A stretch of 64,000 bases of DNA, from NCBI RefSeq assembly GCF_029846715.1, contig NZ_JARVWW010000026.1, positions 1 to 64,000 on the forward strand, written 5' to 3'. The position numbers were made by a program, and so were the translations under genes. Shown piece after piece: positions 25,768 through 34,152 of the stretch (position 1 is its first letter; every line of letters begins with the position of its first letter). Source of the stretch: Bradyrhizobium nivariense. GTDB lineage: Bacteria; Pseudomonadota; Alphaproteobacteria; Rhizobiales; Xanthobacteraceae. The notes beneath the pieces were generated by a model. The model was given only the letters and a program-made list of their open reading frames with translations. It was not told the origin of the DNA and searched no databases.

Positions 25768-26448
25768 CTATTTCTTGCGGCCGTATTCGACGAGCTCGCT
25801 CGTGCTGCTGTTCACCACATGATTGTTCGCCCGAGACACGAAGCTGCGCTTGACCCAGTGATCGATCGCCGGTGCATACCAAGTCTGCGCCGTGATCTCT
25901 CCCTTTTTGGACGGATCATTGGTCGAGTGTCTGGAGACCGTCGTTTCGATCTTGAATGTGTCGAACCTGCCGGCCTTGGTGGTGATGGTTTCCTGGCCGA
26001 CGACCTTTGCATTGACCGAGCGCCTGAAAATGTTGCCGTTTTGCGAATTGACATCGTCTGCGGTGACATTCCAGGCGGCGCCAACCTTCAGCGGCATGCG
26101 AATGCCCGAGCCGTCAATCGGCTGATATTTCCATGGGCCTGTGCTCTTCAGGTTCCATGACCGGTCGTAAACATTGAGCTGATCACCGCTTTTGCCTCCG
26201 GTGATATCAACGCGGATCTCGCCGGGCTTCACTTCGGTGACGGTCGATTTGCGGGCTTCAGTGCTTCCGCCGATTTCGTCTCGCACCTCGTATGTCCAGA
26301 AGTCGCCCGGCACCGGCTCTTCCATTGAAGTGGGCGACTTTGTTTCGACCCCACTTGAAGCAGCAGGCAGCGCGTCTCTCTCGGCGCCTTGTGCCGCGGG
26401 GATACCCGCGAGCAGGCAAATCATCGCCGCAGTGGCGCAACGAGACAT
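25768..26448 (-). CDS. Secreted protein, tandem paralogue 2
   Basis: A 226-residue exported protein with a signal peptide (ATAAMICLLAGIPAAQGA). After a short linker comes a domain with DFWTYEVRDEIGG, DGSGIRMPLKVGAAWNVT, ITTKAGRFDTFKIETTV and TWYAPAIDHWVKRSF. The pattern W-x-Y-E-V-R-D-E-I, then a Gly-rich turn, then YAPAI-HWVKR is shared with the next gene upstream, so the two are tandem duplicates. Function is unknown; the AGxFDTFKIE and WYAP-VKR phrases resemble DUF3108/TapB-like periplasmic beta-sandwich proteins. The ATG at 26448 is chosen because it begins the signal peptide. Confidence 0.83.
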   Translation of the reverse strand: MSRCATAAMICLLAGIPAAQGAERDALPAASSGVETKSPTSMEEPVPGDFWTYEVRDEIGGSTEARKSTVTEVKPGEIRVDITGGKSGDQLNVYDRSWNLKSTGPWKYQPIDGSGIRMPLKVGAAWNVTADDVNSQNGNIFRRSVNAKVVGQETITTKAGRFDTFKIETTVSRHSTNDPSKKGEITAQTWYAPAIDHWVKRSFVSRANNHVVNSSTSELVEYGRKK

Positions 26449-26497
26449 GAGGTGCCTCCAGCGGGATCCATGGTGATCGGAAGCCGTCGGCCGGCGA

Positions 26498-27172
26498 CTA
26501 GCGGCGGCCATATTCGATCAGCTCGACCGAGCCCTTGTCGTTGACCTTGCCGGCCGACTTATTGACCCAAGTGCGCTTTACCCAATGATTGATTGCCGGC
26601 GCGTACCACGTCTGCTGCTCGGTCTGAAACTTCTTGGTCGGATCATTCGCGTTTCGCATCTCGAGGGACGTCTCAATCTTGTACGTCTCGAACGTGCCGG
26701 CGCGTGTCGTGATGCTTTCCTGACCGGTAACTTTCGATTTGACGGAGCGCTTCAGACTGGCACCGGTGCCGCTATTGAAATCACTCGAGCTGGCTGACCA
26801 GGACTTGCCGACCTGAAGTGGGGCCTTGATGCCCGAGCCGTCGTTTGGGGTAAACTTCCACGTACCATTGTCGATGAAATTCCACGAATGATCGAAGGTC
26901 TGGAATGAAAGACCCGGCTTTCCAAGAAAGCTCAGGCGGATGCCGATTTCCGTGGGAGATACGTCGGTTATGGTTTGGGTGACCGTCGATTTCAGCTCGC
27001 CTGTGATCTCGTCGCGAACTTCGAAGGTCCAGCGATCGCCCGTCCGCGGCTCTTGCTGCTCGGGCGTCTCCGTGGATGCCTCGGCAGGCGGTTGACTCGG
27101 CGCCGTTTGGGCCGCCAGCACGCCGACAGACGCGAGCAGGCCGATCGTTGCCATAAGACAGCGCCGCAACAT
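26498..27172 (-). CDS. Secreted protein, tandem paralogue 1
   Basis: A 224-residue exported protein with a signal peptide (MATIGLLASVGVLAAQ) and a domain collinear with that of the next gene: RWTFEVRDEITGE, DGSGIKAPLQVGKSWSAS, ITTRAGTFETYKIETSL, TWYAPAINHWVKRTW, and a SVELIEYGRR end (the paralogue ends SELVEYGRKK). By eye about half the residues are identical over the domain. The start at 27172 follows GGAGATACAA. It lies 119 bp after rimM and 49 bp before its paralogue, inside the rpsP-rimM-trmD-rplS neighbourhood. Function unknown. Confidence 0.83.
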   Translation of the reverse strand: MLRRCLMATIGLLASVGVLAAQTAPSQPPAEASTETPEQQEPRTGDRWTFEVRDEITGELKSTVTQTITDVSPTEIGIRLSFLGKPGLSFQTFDHSWNFIDNGTWKFTPNDGSGIKAPLQVGKSWSASSSDFNSGTGASLKRSVKSKVTGQESITTRAGTFETYKIETSLEMRNANDPTKKFQTEQQTWYAPAINHWVKRTWVNKSAGKVNDKGSVELIEYGRR

Positions 27173-27291
27173 TTGTATCTCCGGATGTTCAGGAATCGTC
27201 TTGGTAGGGGTGCAACCCAAACGTGATCGAGCCGGATAGCAAACGCAAGTCTCTATTTTGTGAGGGCGATCCACGGCCCGTCACCGTCATG

Positions 27292-27816
27292 TCATGACGG
27301 CGATGCCTCGTCATCGCCCGCGATCTCCTGCGGCAGCGCGATCACGACGCGGCCGCCTGTGAGATCGACCTCCGGCACCACCGCGTCCGTAAACGGCAGC
27401 AGCATCGTGCTGCCTTGGGGCGGCGCGATTTCGATGATGTCGCCGGCGCCGAAATTGTGGATCGCGAGCACGCGGCCGAGCGCGTCGCCCGCCGTGGTGA
27501 CGGCGGCGAGCCCGATCAGATCGGTGTGGTAATATTCGCCCTCGTCGGTCGCGGGCAGCTTTTCGCGCGCGACGTAGAGCTCGATGCCGTTGAGGCGCTC
27601 GGCCTCATCGCGGGTCGTGACGCCCTTGAACGTCGCGACCAGATGATCCTTGGCCTCGCGCGCCTGCGCGACCTCGAACTGGCGCTTGCCGTCCTTGGAC
27701 GAGAGCAGACCGTAGTGCCGCACGGCAAAGGGATCTTCCGTAAAAGTCCACAGTTTGACCGCGCCGCGCACACCATGCGCGGCACCGATCCGCGCGACGC
27801 AGACCAGCGCCGGCAT
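27292..27816 (-). CDS. rimM: 16S rRNA-processing protein RimM
   Basis: Assembly factor for the 30S head, binding ribosomal protein S19. The 174-residue protein has the RimM N-domain (CVARIGAAHGVRGAVKLWTF) and a PRC-barrel C-domain (LIGLAAVTTAGDALGRVLAI, LLPFTDAVVPEVD). It follows rpsP by 9 bp, so the two are surely cotranscribed. The C-terminus is short and ends within DDEASPS. Confidence 0.97.
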   Translation of the reverse strand: MPALVCVARIGAAHGVRGAVKLWTFTEDPFAVRHYGLLSSKDGKRQFEVAQAREAKDHLVATFKGVTTRDEAERLNGIELYVAREKLPATDEGEYYHTDLIGLAAVTTAGDALGRVLAIHNFGAGDIIEIAPPQGSTMLLPFTDAVVPEVDLTGGRVVIALPQEIAGDDEASPS

Positions 27817-27825
27817 GGTCTGGCC

Positions 27826-28158
27826 TTAACCCTTCGCGGCGGCTTCGGCCTGCGCCTTGCGCTCCTTGCGCGGCACGGCCTTCTCCGGATTGTTGCGCGC
27901 TTCGCGCTTCTTGACGCCGGCGGCGTCGAGGAAGCGCGACACACGGTCCGAGGGCTGCGCGCCCTTGGCCAACCAGGCCTTCACCTTGTCCATGTCGAGC
28001 TTCAGCCGGGTCTCGTTGTCCTTCGGCAGCAGCGGGTTGAAATAGCCGAGACGCTCGATGAAGCGGCCATCGCGGGGAAAGCGCGAATCGGCGACGACGA
28101 CGTGATAGACGGGGCGCTTCTTGGTGCCTGCGCGGGCGAGGCGGATAACGACGGACAT
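27826..28158 (-). CDS. rpsP: 30S ribosomal protein S16
   Basis: Small-subunit assembly protein, 110 residues. MSVVIRLARAGTKKRPVYHVVVADSR and RDGRFIERLGYFNP are diagnostic (in part). It has a C-terminal Lys/Ala-rich extension (RKERKAQAEAAAKG), usual for alphaproteobacteria. It starts 99 bp after ffh. Confidence 0.98.
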   Translation of the reverse strand: MSVVIRLARAGTKKRPVYHVVVADSRFPRDGRFIERLGYFNPLLPKDNETRLKLDMDKVKAWLAKGAQPSDRVSRFLDAAGVKKREARNNPEKAVPRKERKAQAEAAAKG

Positions 28159-28257
28159 TTAGTTCTCCTTCGAAGTACGGTTTGCAAAATACAGTTTGTT
28201 CGGTTGATTGGTATTTTCGCGCCGCGCGGGACCCCTACGACCCGTGCGACGAATTCC

Positions 28258-29805
28258 TCATTTCTTCTTGCCCGGAAATCCGCCGAGGCCCGGCAGCATC
28301 GGCTTGCCGCTCAGCCCGGTCAGGCCGGGCACGTTCGGCAGACCGGTGCGCAGCCCGGCCGGCAAATCCTTCGGCAGGCTGGGCAGACCCTGTCCGCCGC
28401 CACCCTGCATCTTCTCCTGCAGCGCCTTCATCTCTTCCGGCGAAGGCGGCTTCATGCCGCCGCCAAAGCCCATCGCCTGCGCGATGCCGGCGAGCGGACC
28501 GCGCTTGCCCGAACCCATGGCCTTCATCATATCGGCCATGTTCCGGTGCATCTTGAGCAGCTTGTTGACCTGCTCGACACTCTGGCCGCTTCCGGCGGCG
28601 ATGCGCTTCTTGCGGCTGGCCTTGAGCAGGTCGGGATGACGGCGCTCGTCGCGCGTCATGGAATCGATCACCGCGACCTGGCGCTTCAAAATCTTGTCGT
28701 CGATGCCGGCGGCCGCGATCTGGTTCTTCATCTTGGCGATGCCGGGCATCATGCCCATCAGGCCGCTGATGCCGCCCATGTTCGCCATCTGCGACAGCTG
28801 CTCGCGCATGTCGTTGAGGTCGAACTGACCCTTGCGCATCCGCTCCGCGGTGCGCGCGGCCTTTTCGGCGTCGATGTTGGCGGCAGCGCGTTCGACCAGC
28901 GAGACCACGTCGCCCATGCCGAGGATGCGGCCGGCGATCCGGTCGGGATGGAAATCCTCCAGCGCGTCGGTCTTTTCACCGGTGCCGAGCAGCTTGATCG
29001 GCTTGCCCGTGACCGCGCGCATCGACAGCGCGGCGCCGCCGCGGCCGTCGCCGTCCACGCGCGTGAGCACGATGCCGGTGAGGCCGACGCGCTCGTCGAA
29101 GGCGCGGGCGAGGTTTACGGCGTCCTGGCCGGTGAGGCTGTCTGCCACCAGCAGCACTTCGTGCGGATTGGCGGCGGCTTTGATCGCTGCTGCTTCCGCC
29201 ATCATCTCTTCGTCGAGCGTGGTGCGGCCGGCGGTGTCGAGCAGCACGACGTCGTAGCCGCCGAGCTTGCCGGCCTCCAGCGCGCGCTTCGCAATCTGAG
29301 CCGGCTGCTGGCCGGCGACGATCGGCAGCGTCGGAATGTCGAGGTCGCGGCCCAGTACGGCCAGCTGCTCCATCGCCGCGGGACGGTAGATGTCGAGCGA
29401 CGCCATCAGCACCTTGCGCTTGTCGCGCTGGACCATGCGACGGGCGAGCTTTGCCGTGGTGGTGGTCTTACCGGAACCTTGCAGTCCGACCATCATGATC
29501 GGCACCGGCGGCACGGAATTGACGTCGATGGTCTGGCTTTCGGCGCCGAGCGTGTTGATCAGCTCGTCATGGACGATCTTGACCACCATCTGGCCTGGCG
29601 TCACCGACTTGACGACGGTGGCGCCGATCGCCTGCTCGCGGACGCGTTCGGTGAAGCTGCGCACCACTTCGAGCGCGACGTCGGCTTCCAGCAGCGCGCG
29701 GCGCACCTCGCGCATCGCGGCGTCGACGTCCTTTTCGGTCAGCGCACCGCGCCCCGTCAGACGATCGAGAATGCCGCCAAGCCGTTCCGACAGATTGTCG
29801 AACAA
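28258..29805 (-). CDS. ffh: Signal recognition particle protein (Ffh/SRP54)
   Basis: GTPase that binds signal sequences and 4.5S RNA and delivers ribosomes to the membrane with FtsY, which is also in this window. The 515-residue protein has the N-domain, the G-domain (GLQGSGKTTTTAKLA, DTAGRTTLDEEM, TRVDGDGRGG) and the methionine-rich M-domain (KMHRNMADMMKAMGSGKRG). The tail is Gly/Pro-rich. The start is taken as a TTG at 29805, giving FDNLSERLGGIL right after the initiator, the usual Ffh N-terminus, with AAGGGA upstream. An ATG-free frame extends beyond but reads into a palindromic repeat. Confidence 0.96.
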   Translation of the reverse strand: MFDNLSERLGGILDRLTGRGALTEKDVDAAMREVRRALLEADVALEVVRSFTERVREQAIGATVVKSVTPGQMVVKIVHDELINTLGAESQTIDVNSVPPVPIMMVGLQGSGKTTTTAKLARRMVQRDKRKVLMASLDIYRPAAMEQLAVLGRDLDIPTLPIVAGQQPAQIAKRALEAGKLGGYDVVLLDTAGRTTLDEEMMAEAAAIKAAANPHEVLLVADSLTGQDAVNLARAFDERVGLTGIVLTRVDGDGRGGAALSMRAVTGKPIKLLGTGEKTDALEDFHPDRIAGRILGMGDVVSLVERAAANIDAEKAARTAERMRKGQFDLNDMREQLSQMANMGGISGLMGMMPGIAKMKNQIAAAGIDDKILKRQVAVIDSMTRDERRHPDLLKASRKKRIAAGSGQSVEQVNKLLKMHRNMADMMKAMGSGKRGPLAGIAQAMGFGGGMKPPSPEEMKALQEKMQGGGGQGLPSLPKDLPAGLRTGLPNVPGLTGLSGKPMLPGLGGFPGKKK

Positions 29806-30256
29806 TGCCGTTGTCCCTTGTCCTGCTCGCGCAGGGTTGCCGCGTTCACCACTGTCATGCCCCGGCTTGACCGGGGCATCCAGTACGCCGCGGCATCTCG
29901 GTCCAGGCCGAGCCGCCTCTGGAATACTGGATCCCCCGCCTTCGCGGGGGATGACCACTTCCCTCGAGAAGCGATCTTCCAAACACCTTTACGCCCGAGG
30001 GCGCATAGCGCTGTCGGGCGTGGGCCTCTGGTCTCCAGGACCAGTGGGCGGGTCGAAAAGAAAGCCTTTCCGAGAAAGTGGCGGGGTTAAACGCCGCCCA
30101 CGCCCAAAAGTCAAGGAAAGTTAGGCGGACTGGGCGGCTTTACCAGAGCAAGCCACTGAAAACAAAGTTCTTTTAGCCGCGGGTTCCTTTTCCCCTGGTC
30201 CGGCCCATATGAGAGGGTGATGTCTCATCGCCCCGACCATCCCTGAAGCTAGATCC
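29806..30256. other. Intergenic region between divergent ffh and an MBL-fold gene
   Basis: About 450 bp. The ffh-proximal part holds a family A repeat (29854-29955). From 29956 to 30256 I see no gene, repeat family or terminator; promoters for both divergent genes must lie here. Confidence 0.6.
29854..29955. repeat. Paired palindromic repeat, family A
   Basis: The left arm reads GTCATGCCCCGGCTTGACCG then GGGCATCCAGTACG; the right arm CTGGAATACTGGATCCCCC, then CGCCTTCGCGGGGGATGAC. It has the same inside-out layout as the copy at 4971. It lies just upstream of the ffh start codon, so it is in the 5' region of a housekeeping gene rather than at a 3' end. Confidence 0.88.
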
Positions 30257-31321
30257 GTGCCGATCACTCGCCGCCGCCTTTTCGGACTGCTCGCCGGGGC
30301 CGGCGCATTGGTCGGCGTGCCCTCCCTTTGGATGTCCCGCATGAAAACCTATGACGGTCCCGCCTCCGACCATTTCGACGGCCTGACATTCTTCGATCCG
30401 GACGGCGCGCCGCCGAAATCGCTTCGCGAGGTCTTGCGCTGGCAATTCGGCGGCAAACGGCAGCGCGCGGCCTGGCCGGAGTGGGCGCCGAGCCCCCATG
30501 CCGACACCCCGCCGGACCGCGTGGACGGCGACAAGGTGCGGCTCTCTTTCGTCGGCCACGCCAGCTGGCTGATCCAGACCGGCGGCCTCAACATCCTCGT
30601 CGATCCCGTCTGGTCGATGCGGGTCTCGCCCGTCAGCTTCGCCGGGCCAAAGCGGTACAACGACCCCGGCATCGCCTTCGACAAGCTGCCGAAGATCGAT
30701 ACCGTGCTGGTCTCGCACGGCCATTACGACCACCTCGACATCGCGACGCTGTCGCGGCTCGCCAAGAATTTTGCTCCGCGCGTGGTTACCCCGCTCGGCA
30801 ACGACGTCACGATGCGTAGCACCGATCCGACGATCAAGGTGGAAGCGTTCGATTGGCACGATCGCGTCGAGCTCGGCGGCGGCATCGCCGTGACGCTGGT
30901 GCCGACGCGGCACTGGTCGGCGCGCGGCATGTTCGATCGCAACAAGGCACTGTGGGCCAGCTTCGTGCTGGAGACGCCGGCGGGCAAGGTCTACGTCGTC
31001 TGCGATTCCGGCTATGGCGACGGCACGCATTTCCGCCGCGTCGCCGAGAAGCACGGGCCGTTACGCCTGGCGATCCTCCCGATCGGCGCCTACGAGCCGC
31101 GCTGGTTCATGCGCGACCAGCACATGAATCCGGAAGATGCGGTGAAGGCGCTAGCGGATTGCGGCGCGCAGCAAGCACTTGGGCATCACCACGGAACGTT
31201 TCAACTTACGGATGAGGCGATCGATGCACCGGCGAAGGCGCTGGTCGAGGCGCTCGATGCCGCGAAGGTTCCGCAGGAGCGGTTCGTTGCGATGAAGCCT
31301 GGGCAGGTGGTGGAGATTTAG
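30257..31321 (+). CDS. Exported MBL-fold metallohydrolase (NAPE-PLD/UlaG-like)
   Basis: A 354-residue metallo-beta-lactamase-fold hydrolase. The metal motif is HGHYDHLD near residue 153, with further ligands in PTRHWSARG and in CDSGYGDGTH. The SFVGHASWLIQTGGLNILVDPVW segment resembles NAPE-hydrolysing phospholipase D-type members; the substrate is unproven. The N-terminus TRRRLFGLLAGAGALVG is a Tat-type signal, suggesting periplasmic export. The start codon is GTG at 30257. A repeat pair follows. Confidence 0.88.
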   Translation: MPITRRRLFGLLAGAGALVGVPSLWMSRMKTYDGPASDHFDGLTFFDPDGAPPKSLREVLRWQFGGKRQRAAWPEWAPSPHADTPPDRVDGDKVRLSFVGHASWLIQTGGLNILVDPVWSMRVSPVSFAGPKRYNDPGIAFDKLPKIDTVLVSHGHYDHLDIATLSRLAKNFAPRVVTPLGNDVTMRSTDPTIKVEAFDWHDRVELGGGIAVTLVPTRHWSARGMFDRNKALWASFVLETPAGKVYVVCDSGYGDGTHFRRVAEKHGPLRLAILPIGAYEPRWFMRDQHMNPEDAVKALADCGAQQALGHHHGTFQLTDEAIDAPAKALVEALDAAKVPQERFVAMKPGQVVEI

Positions 31322-31346
31322 CTTCGTCGTCGCTTTTAACTCCTCC

Positions 31347-31508
31347 GTCGTCCCGGCCTAGTGCGCCATCGCACACGGGGGGCCGGGACCCATAACCACC
31401 GAACGCGATTTGGCGAAGATTGGTCATTGCCATCTCGGCGCCATAACTTCTTCTGAGGAGTATGGGTCCCGGCCCCCCGTGCGCGATGGCGCACTAGGCC
31501 GGGACGAC
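31347..31508. repeat. Paired palindromic repeat, family B, variant with nested mini-palindrome
   Basis: The outer arms are GTCGTCCCGGCC / GGCCGGGACGAC. Each arm carries an inserted TAGTGCGCCATCGCAC-type palindrome at its apex, so each hairpin has a second hairpin on top. The inner part has GGGACCCATAACCACC and ATGGGTCCCGG, matching the layout of the copies at 7.5 and 35.4 kb. It lies between convergent MBL and SIMPL genes. Confidence 0.87.
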
Positions 31509-31534
31509 AATGGAGTCTGTAGCGGCAGCTGTCC

Positions 31535-32263
31535 CTACTGCTCTTTGGCCTTGATCGCCCAGCTCACATTCACCGTCACCGACAGCGTCTCCTCGCCCGG
31601 CGCGACCGCAGCGGTTGCTCTGGCCATCGGTTCAGCCATGCGCGTCTTGAACAGCGGCACCGGCCCGCCGCCTTCGGAAACGCTGAGCGGCGCGCCGAGC
31701 GTGACCCCGGTGGCCTTGGCGTAGATCTCCGCTTTGCGGCGGGCGTCAGCGACAGCCTTCTCGCGGGCATCGTCAAGCAATTTCGAGGCCTGCGTCACCT
31801 CGAAGAAGATGTTGCCGATATCGTTGGCGCCAGCGCTGACCAGCGTGTCGATGATGCCGGCCACCTTGGTTACGTCGCGGATCTTCACCGTGACGCGGTT
31901 GGAGGCGCGGAAGCCCACCACGGGCGAGGCGCCGGTGGATTTGTTCTGGCCGTATTGCGGCTGCAGCGACAGCCGCGAGGTCTGATAATCCTTCTCGTCA
32001 ATGCCTGCGCCCTTCAACGCCAGCAGCACCTTGCCCATCGCGGCGTTGTTGGCGTCGGAGGCTTCCTTCGCAGACTTGGCGTCGTTGGCTACGCCAGCAT
32101 CGATCTGTGCAAGGTCCGGTGCGGCGGAAATCGTCGCTTCGCCGTTCACTGAAATCGCAGACGGAAAATCGTCGGCGAGCGCGGGCGTTGCCAGCAGCGT
32201 GGCGGCGAAAGCGGCGGCAAGGGAAGTAAGAAGGGAGGTAAAAAGAACGGCAGGCTTGTTCAT
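31535..32263 (-). CDS. SIMPL (DUF541) domain periplasmic protein
   Basis: A 242-residue exported protein with a signal peptide (LAAAFAATLLATPALA) and a SIMPL/DUF541 domain, a beta-barrel-forming fold of uncertain function. Family phrases present are ISVNGEATISAAPDLAQI, VGFRASNRVTVKIRDV, DARRKAEIYAKATGVTLG and the end VTVNVSWAIK. The ATG at 32263 is chosen by the signal peptide; the longer open frame reads through the next gene. It starts 5 bp after the GyrI-like gene ends, so the two are an operon. Confidence 0.9.
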   Translation of the reverse strand: MNKPAVLFTSLLTSLAAAFAATLLATPALADDFPSAISVNGEATISAAPDLAQIDAGVANDAKSAKEASDANNAAMGKVLLALKGAGIDEKDYQTSRLSLQPQYGQNKSTGASPVVGFRASNRVTVKIRDVTKVAGIIDTLVSAGANDIGNIFFEVTQASKLLDDAREKAVADARRKAEIYAKATGVTLGAPLSVSEGGGPVPLFKTRMAEPMARATAAVAPGEETLSVTVNVSWAIKAKEQ

Positions 32264-32268
32264 CGGTC

Positions 32269-33036
32269 TCACTTCAGTGGCACGAACACATTGATCACGA
32301 GCTTGTCCTCGGCCGTCTTCAGGGGATCGGTGAGGTATTCCTCGATAAAAGTGTCCTTGGCTTCCAGCTTCTTGTCGTCGAGGTGATTGGTGATCGCCTC
32401 GTAGGTGTTGTCCATGTTGTCGTAGGAGCCGCGATGGACGAATTTCAGCGCCTTGCCTTCCGGCGATTTGCCGACACTCATGTCCTTGGGCAGGTTCTTC
32501 GGGTCCTGCTCGACCGGGATCTCGGCAAGGAAGGTGAAGCCGGTATCGTCGGTCGAGGTGTAGACGATCATCGAATTGCCGGCGTGCTTGATGCCCTGCT
32601 TGTCCAGCAGCGCGTTCAGCGCCTTGAAGGCGTCGATCAGCGTGTCGAAGGCCGAGTCCCAATTGGCGGTGCCCTTGACCATCACGACCTTCCTGGGCTC
32701 GAGCGTGGTCTCCTGGCCGAAGGGATCGGCGGTCTGCACGGGAGCCGGCGTTGCCGCGGCAGCGGGTGGCGGGGCGGCGGGGCTCGGTGAGGCACTGGCT
32801 GCGGGCGAGGGCGACGTTGCAGGGCTTGGCGAGGCGCTGGCCGCCGGCGAGGGCGTTGCCATGGGTGCGGGCGAGGCACTTGCCGCGGGGGCGGGCGAAA
32901 CCGACGGGGCCGGCGAGGGGCTCGCCGATGCGGCCGGCGCCGGGCTCGGCGTTTGGGCCAGCGTGGCGGACAGACCATACGACAAGGCCGCTGCCGGGAT
33001 CAGCGCGGCCAAAGCGAAACGACGAAACCTGAACAT
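32269..33036 (-). CDS. Secreted GyrI-like (SOUL/effector-binding) domain protein with Pro/Ser/Ala linker
   Basis: A 255-residue exported protein. After a signal peptide (ALAALIPAAALSYGLSATLAQ) comes a low-complexity linker of about 75 residues made of ASPSPAP-type repeats, then a GyrI-like effector-binding domain (KVVMVKGTANWDSAFDTLID, KALKFVHRGSYDNMDNTYEA, LVINVFVPLK). Such domains bind small ligands; in the periplasm its ligand is unknown. The linker would hold the domain away from the membrane or envelope. Start fixed by GGGGAGAA before the ATG at 33036. It is the first gene of an operon with the SIMPL gene. Confidence 0.87.
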   Translation of the reverse strand: MFRFRRFALAALIPAAALSYGLSATLAQTPSPAPAASASPSPAPSVSPAPAASASPAPMATPSPAASASPSPATSPSPAASASPSPAAPPPAAAATPAPVQTADPFGQETTLEPRKVVMVKGTANWDSAFDTLIDAFKALNALLDKQGIKHAGNSMIVYTSTDDTGFTFLAEIPVEQDPKNLPKDMSVGKSPEGKALKFVHRGSYDNMDNTYEAITNHLDDKKLEAKDTFIEEYLTDPLKTAEDKLVINVFVPLK

Positions 33037-33061
33037 TCTTATTCTCCCCAAAACCTTACGC

Positions 33062-33109
33062 ACCAAGGCCTTAACCCACCAAGGCCTTAACCCACCAAGG
33101 CCTTAACCC
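33062..33109. repeat. Three direct 16-bp repeats
   Basis: ACCAAGGCCTTAACCC occurs three times head to tail. The unit contains the palindrome AAGGCCTT. It lies 25 bp upstream of the GyrI-like start codon, in its leader or promoter. Confidence 0.9.
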
Positions 33110-33273
33110 GGCCGCGCGTCCCGGTTTGCGCGAATTGCGCCGTTCTAACACGCGAGCGCCGAATTCGTCCCATGACAGATGCGTCATGGCAGACGTCCTG
33201 GCTCTCGGCGGCAAATCACTGGCCAAGAGGGCCAAGGATCGCCATATAAGGCAGGCGAAATTCGGGAATTTTC

Positions 33274-34152
33274 ATGAGCGCGCTGGCCAACCATGCATTT
33301 GCCAAGATGAATGGCATCGGCAACGAGATCGTCGTTGTCGACATGCGCGATTCCACCTCAAAGGTCACCCCGGACGATGCCCGCGCGGTGGCATCGGCTC
33401 AAGGCGGCGTGCCCTACGACCAACTCATGGTGCTGCAGAAGCCGCGCTTCGACGGTACCGAAGCTTTCATCAGCATCTACAACAGTGACGGCTCCGAGGC
33501 GGGCGCCTGCGGCAACGGCATGCGCTGCGTGGTGCGGCGCGTGTTCGAGAAGACCGGCCAGACCACGGCGACGTTCGAGACCCGTGCCGGCCTGCTCAAT
33601 TGCTGGCAGGGCCCTGCGCCCGATCTTTACACCGTCGACATGGGCGCGCCCAAGTTCGGCTGGCAGGACATTCCGCTCGACCAGGAATTCCGCGACACCC
33701 GCTACATCGAATTGCAGATCGGCCCGATCGACAATCCGATCCTGCATTCGCCCTCGGTGGTCAGCATGGGCAATCCGCATGCGATCTTCTGGGTCGATGA
33801 CGTCAACGCCTACGATCTCGAGCGTTTCGGTCCGCTGCTGGAAAACCATCCGATCTTCCCCGAGCGCGCCAATATCACGCTCGCCCACATCGTCGATCGC
33901 GACCACATCACGATCCGCACCTGGGAGCGCGGCGCCGGCCTCACCAGGGCCTGCGGCTCGGCGGCCTGCGCCACGGCCGTCGCGGCGGCGCGGCTGAAGC
34001 GCGCTGAACGCAATGTCGAGATCACGCTGCCCGGCGGCAAGCTCGCGATCGAATGGCGTGAGCGCGACGATCACGTGCTGATGACGGGCACGGCGACCTT
34101 CGAATACGAGGGCAGTTTCGATCCGGCGCTGTTCGCGCCGGTCGGGTCATGA
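33274..34152 (+). CDS. dapF: Diaminopimelate epimerase
   Basis: Converts LL- to meso-diaminopimelate for lysine and peptidoglycan, in the cytoplasm. The 292-residue protein has both catalytic cysteines, in ACGNGMRC near residue 75 and in RACGSAACAT near residue 226. FAKMNGIGNEIVVVD is the usual N-terminus. Its stop overlaps the mtaB start by 4 bp (ATGA), so the two are translationally coupled. Confidence 0.97.
   Translation: MSALANHAFAKMNGIGNEIVVVDMRDSTSKVTPDDARAVASAQGGVPYDQLMVLQKPRFDGTEAFISIYNSDGSEAGACGNGMRCVVRRVFEKTGQTTATFETRAGLLNCWQGPAPDLYTVDMGAPKFGWQDIPLDQEFRDTRYIELQIGPIDNPILHSPSVVSMGNPHAIFWVDDVNAYDLERFGPLLENHPIFPERANITLAHIVDRDHITIRTWERGAGLTRACGSAACATAVAAARLKRAERNVEITLPGGKLAIEWRERDDHVLMTGTATFEYEGSFDPALFAPVGS

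Noticed and set aside
27415..30090. An 891-codon plus-strand frame across rimM, rpsP and ffh
   Set aside because: It spans three certain minus-strand genes and their spacers, so it cannot be real.
33062..33109. Short CRISPR-like array
   Set aside because: The three 16-bp units are back to back with no spacers.
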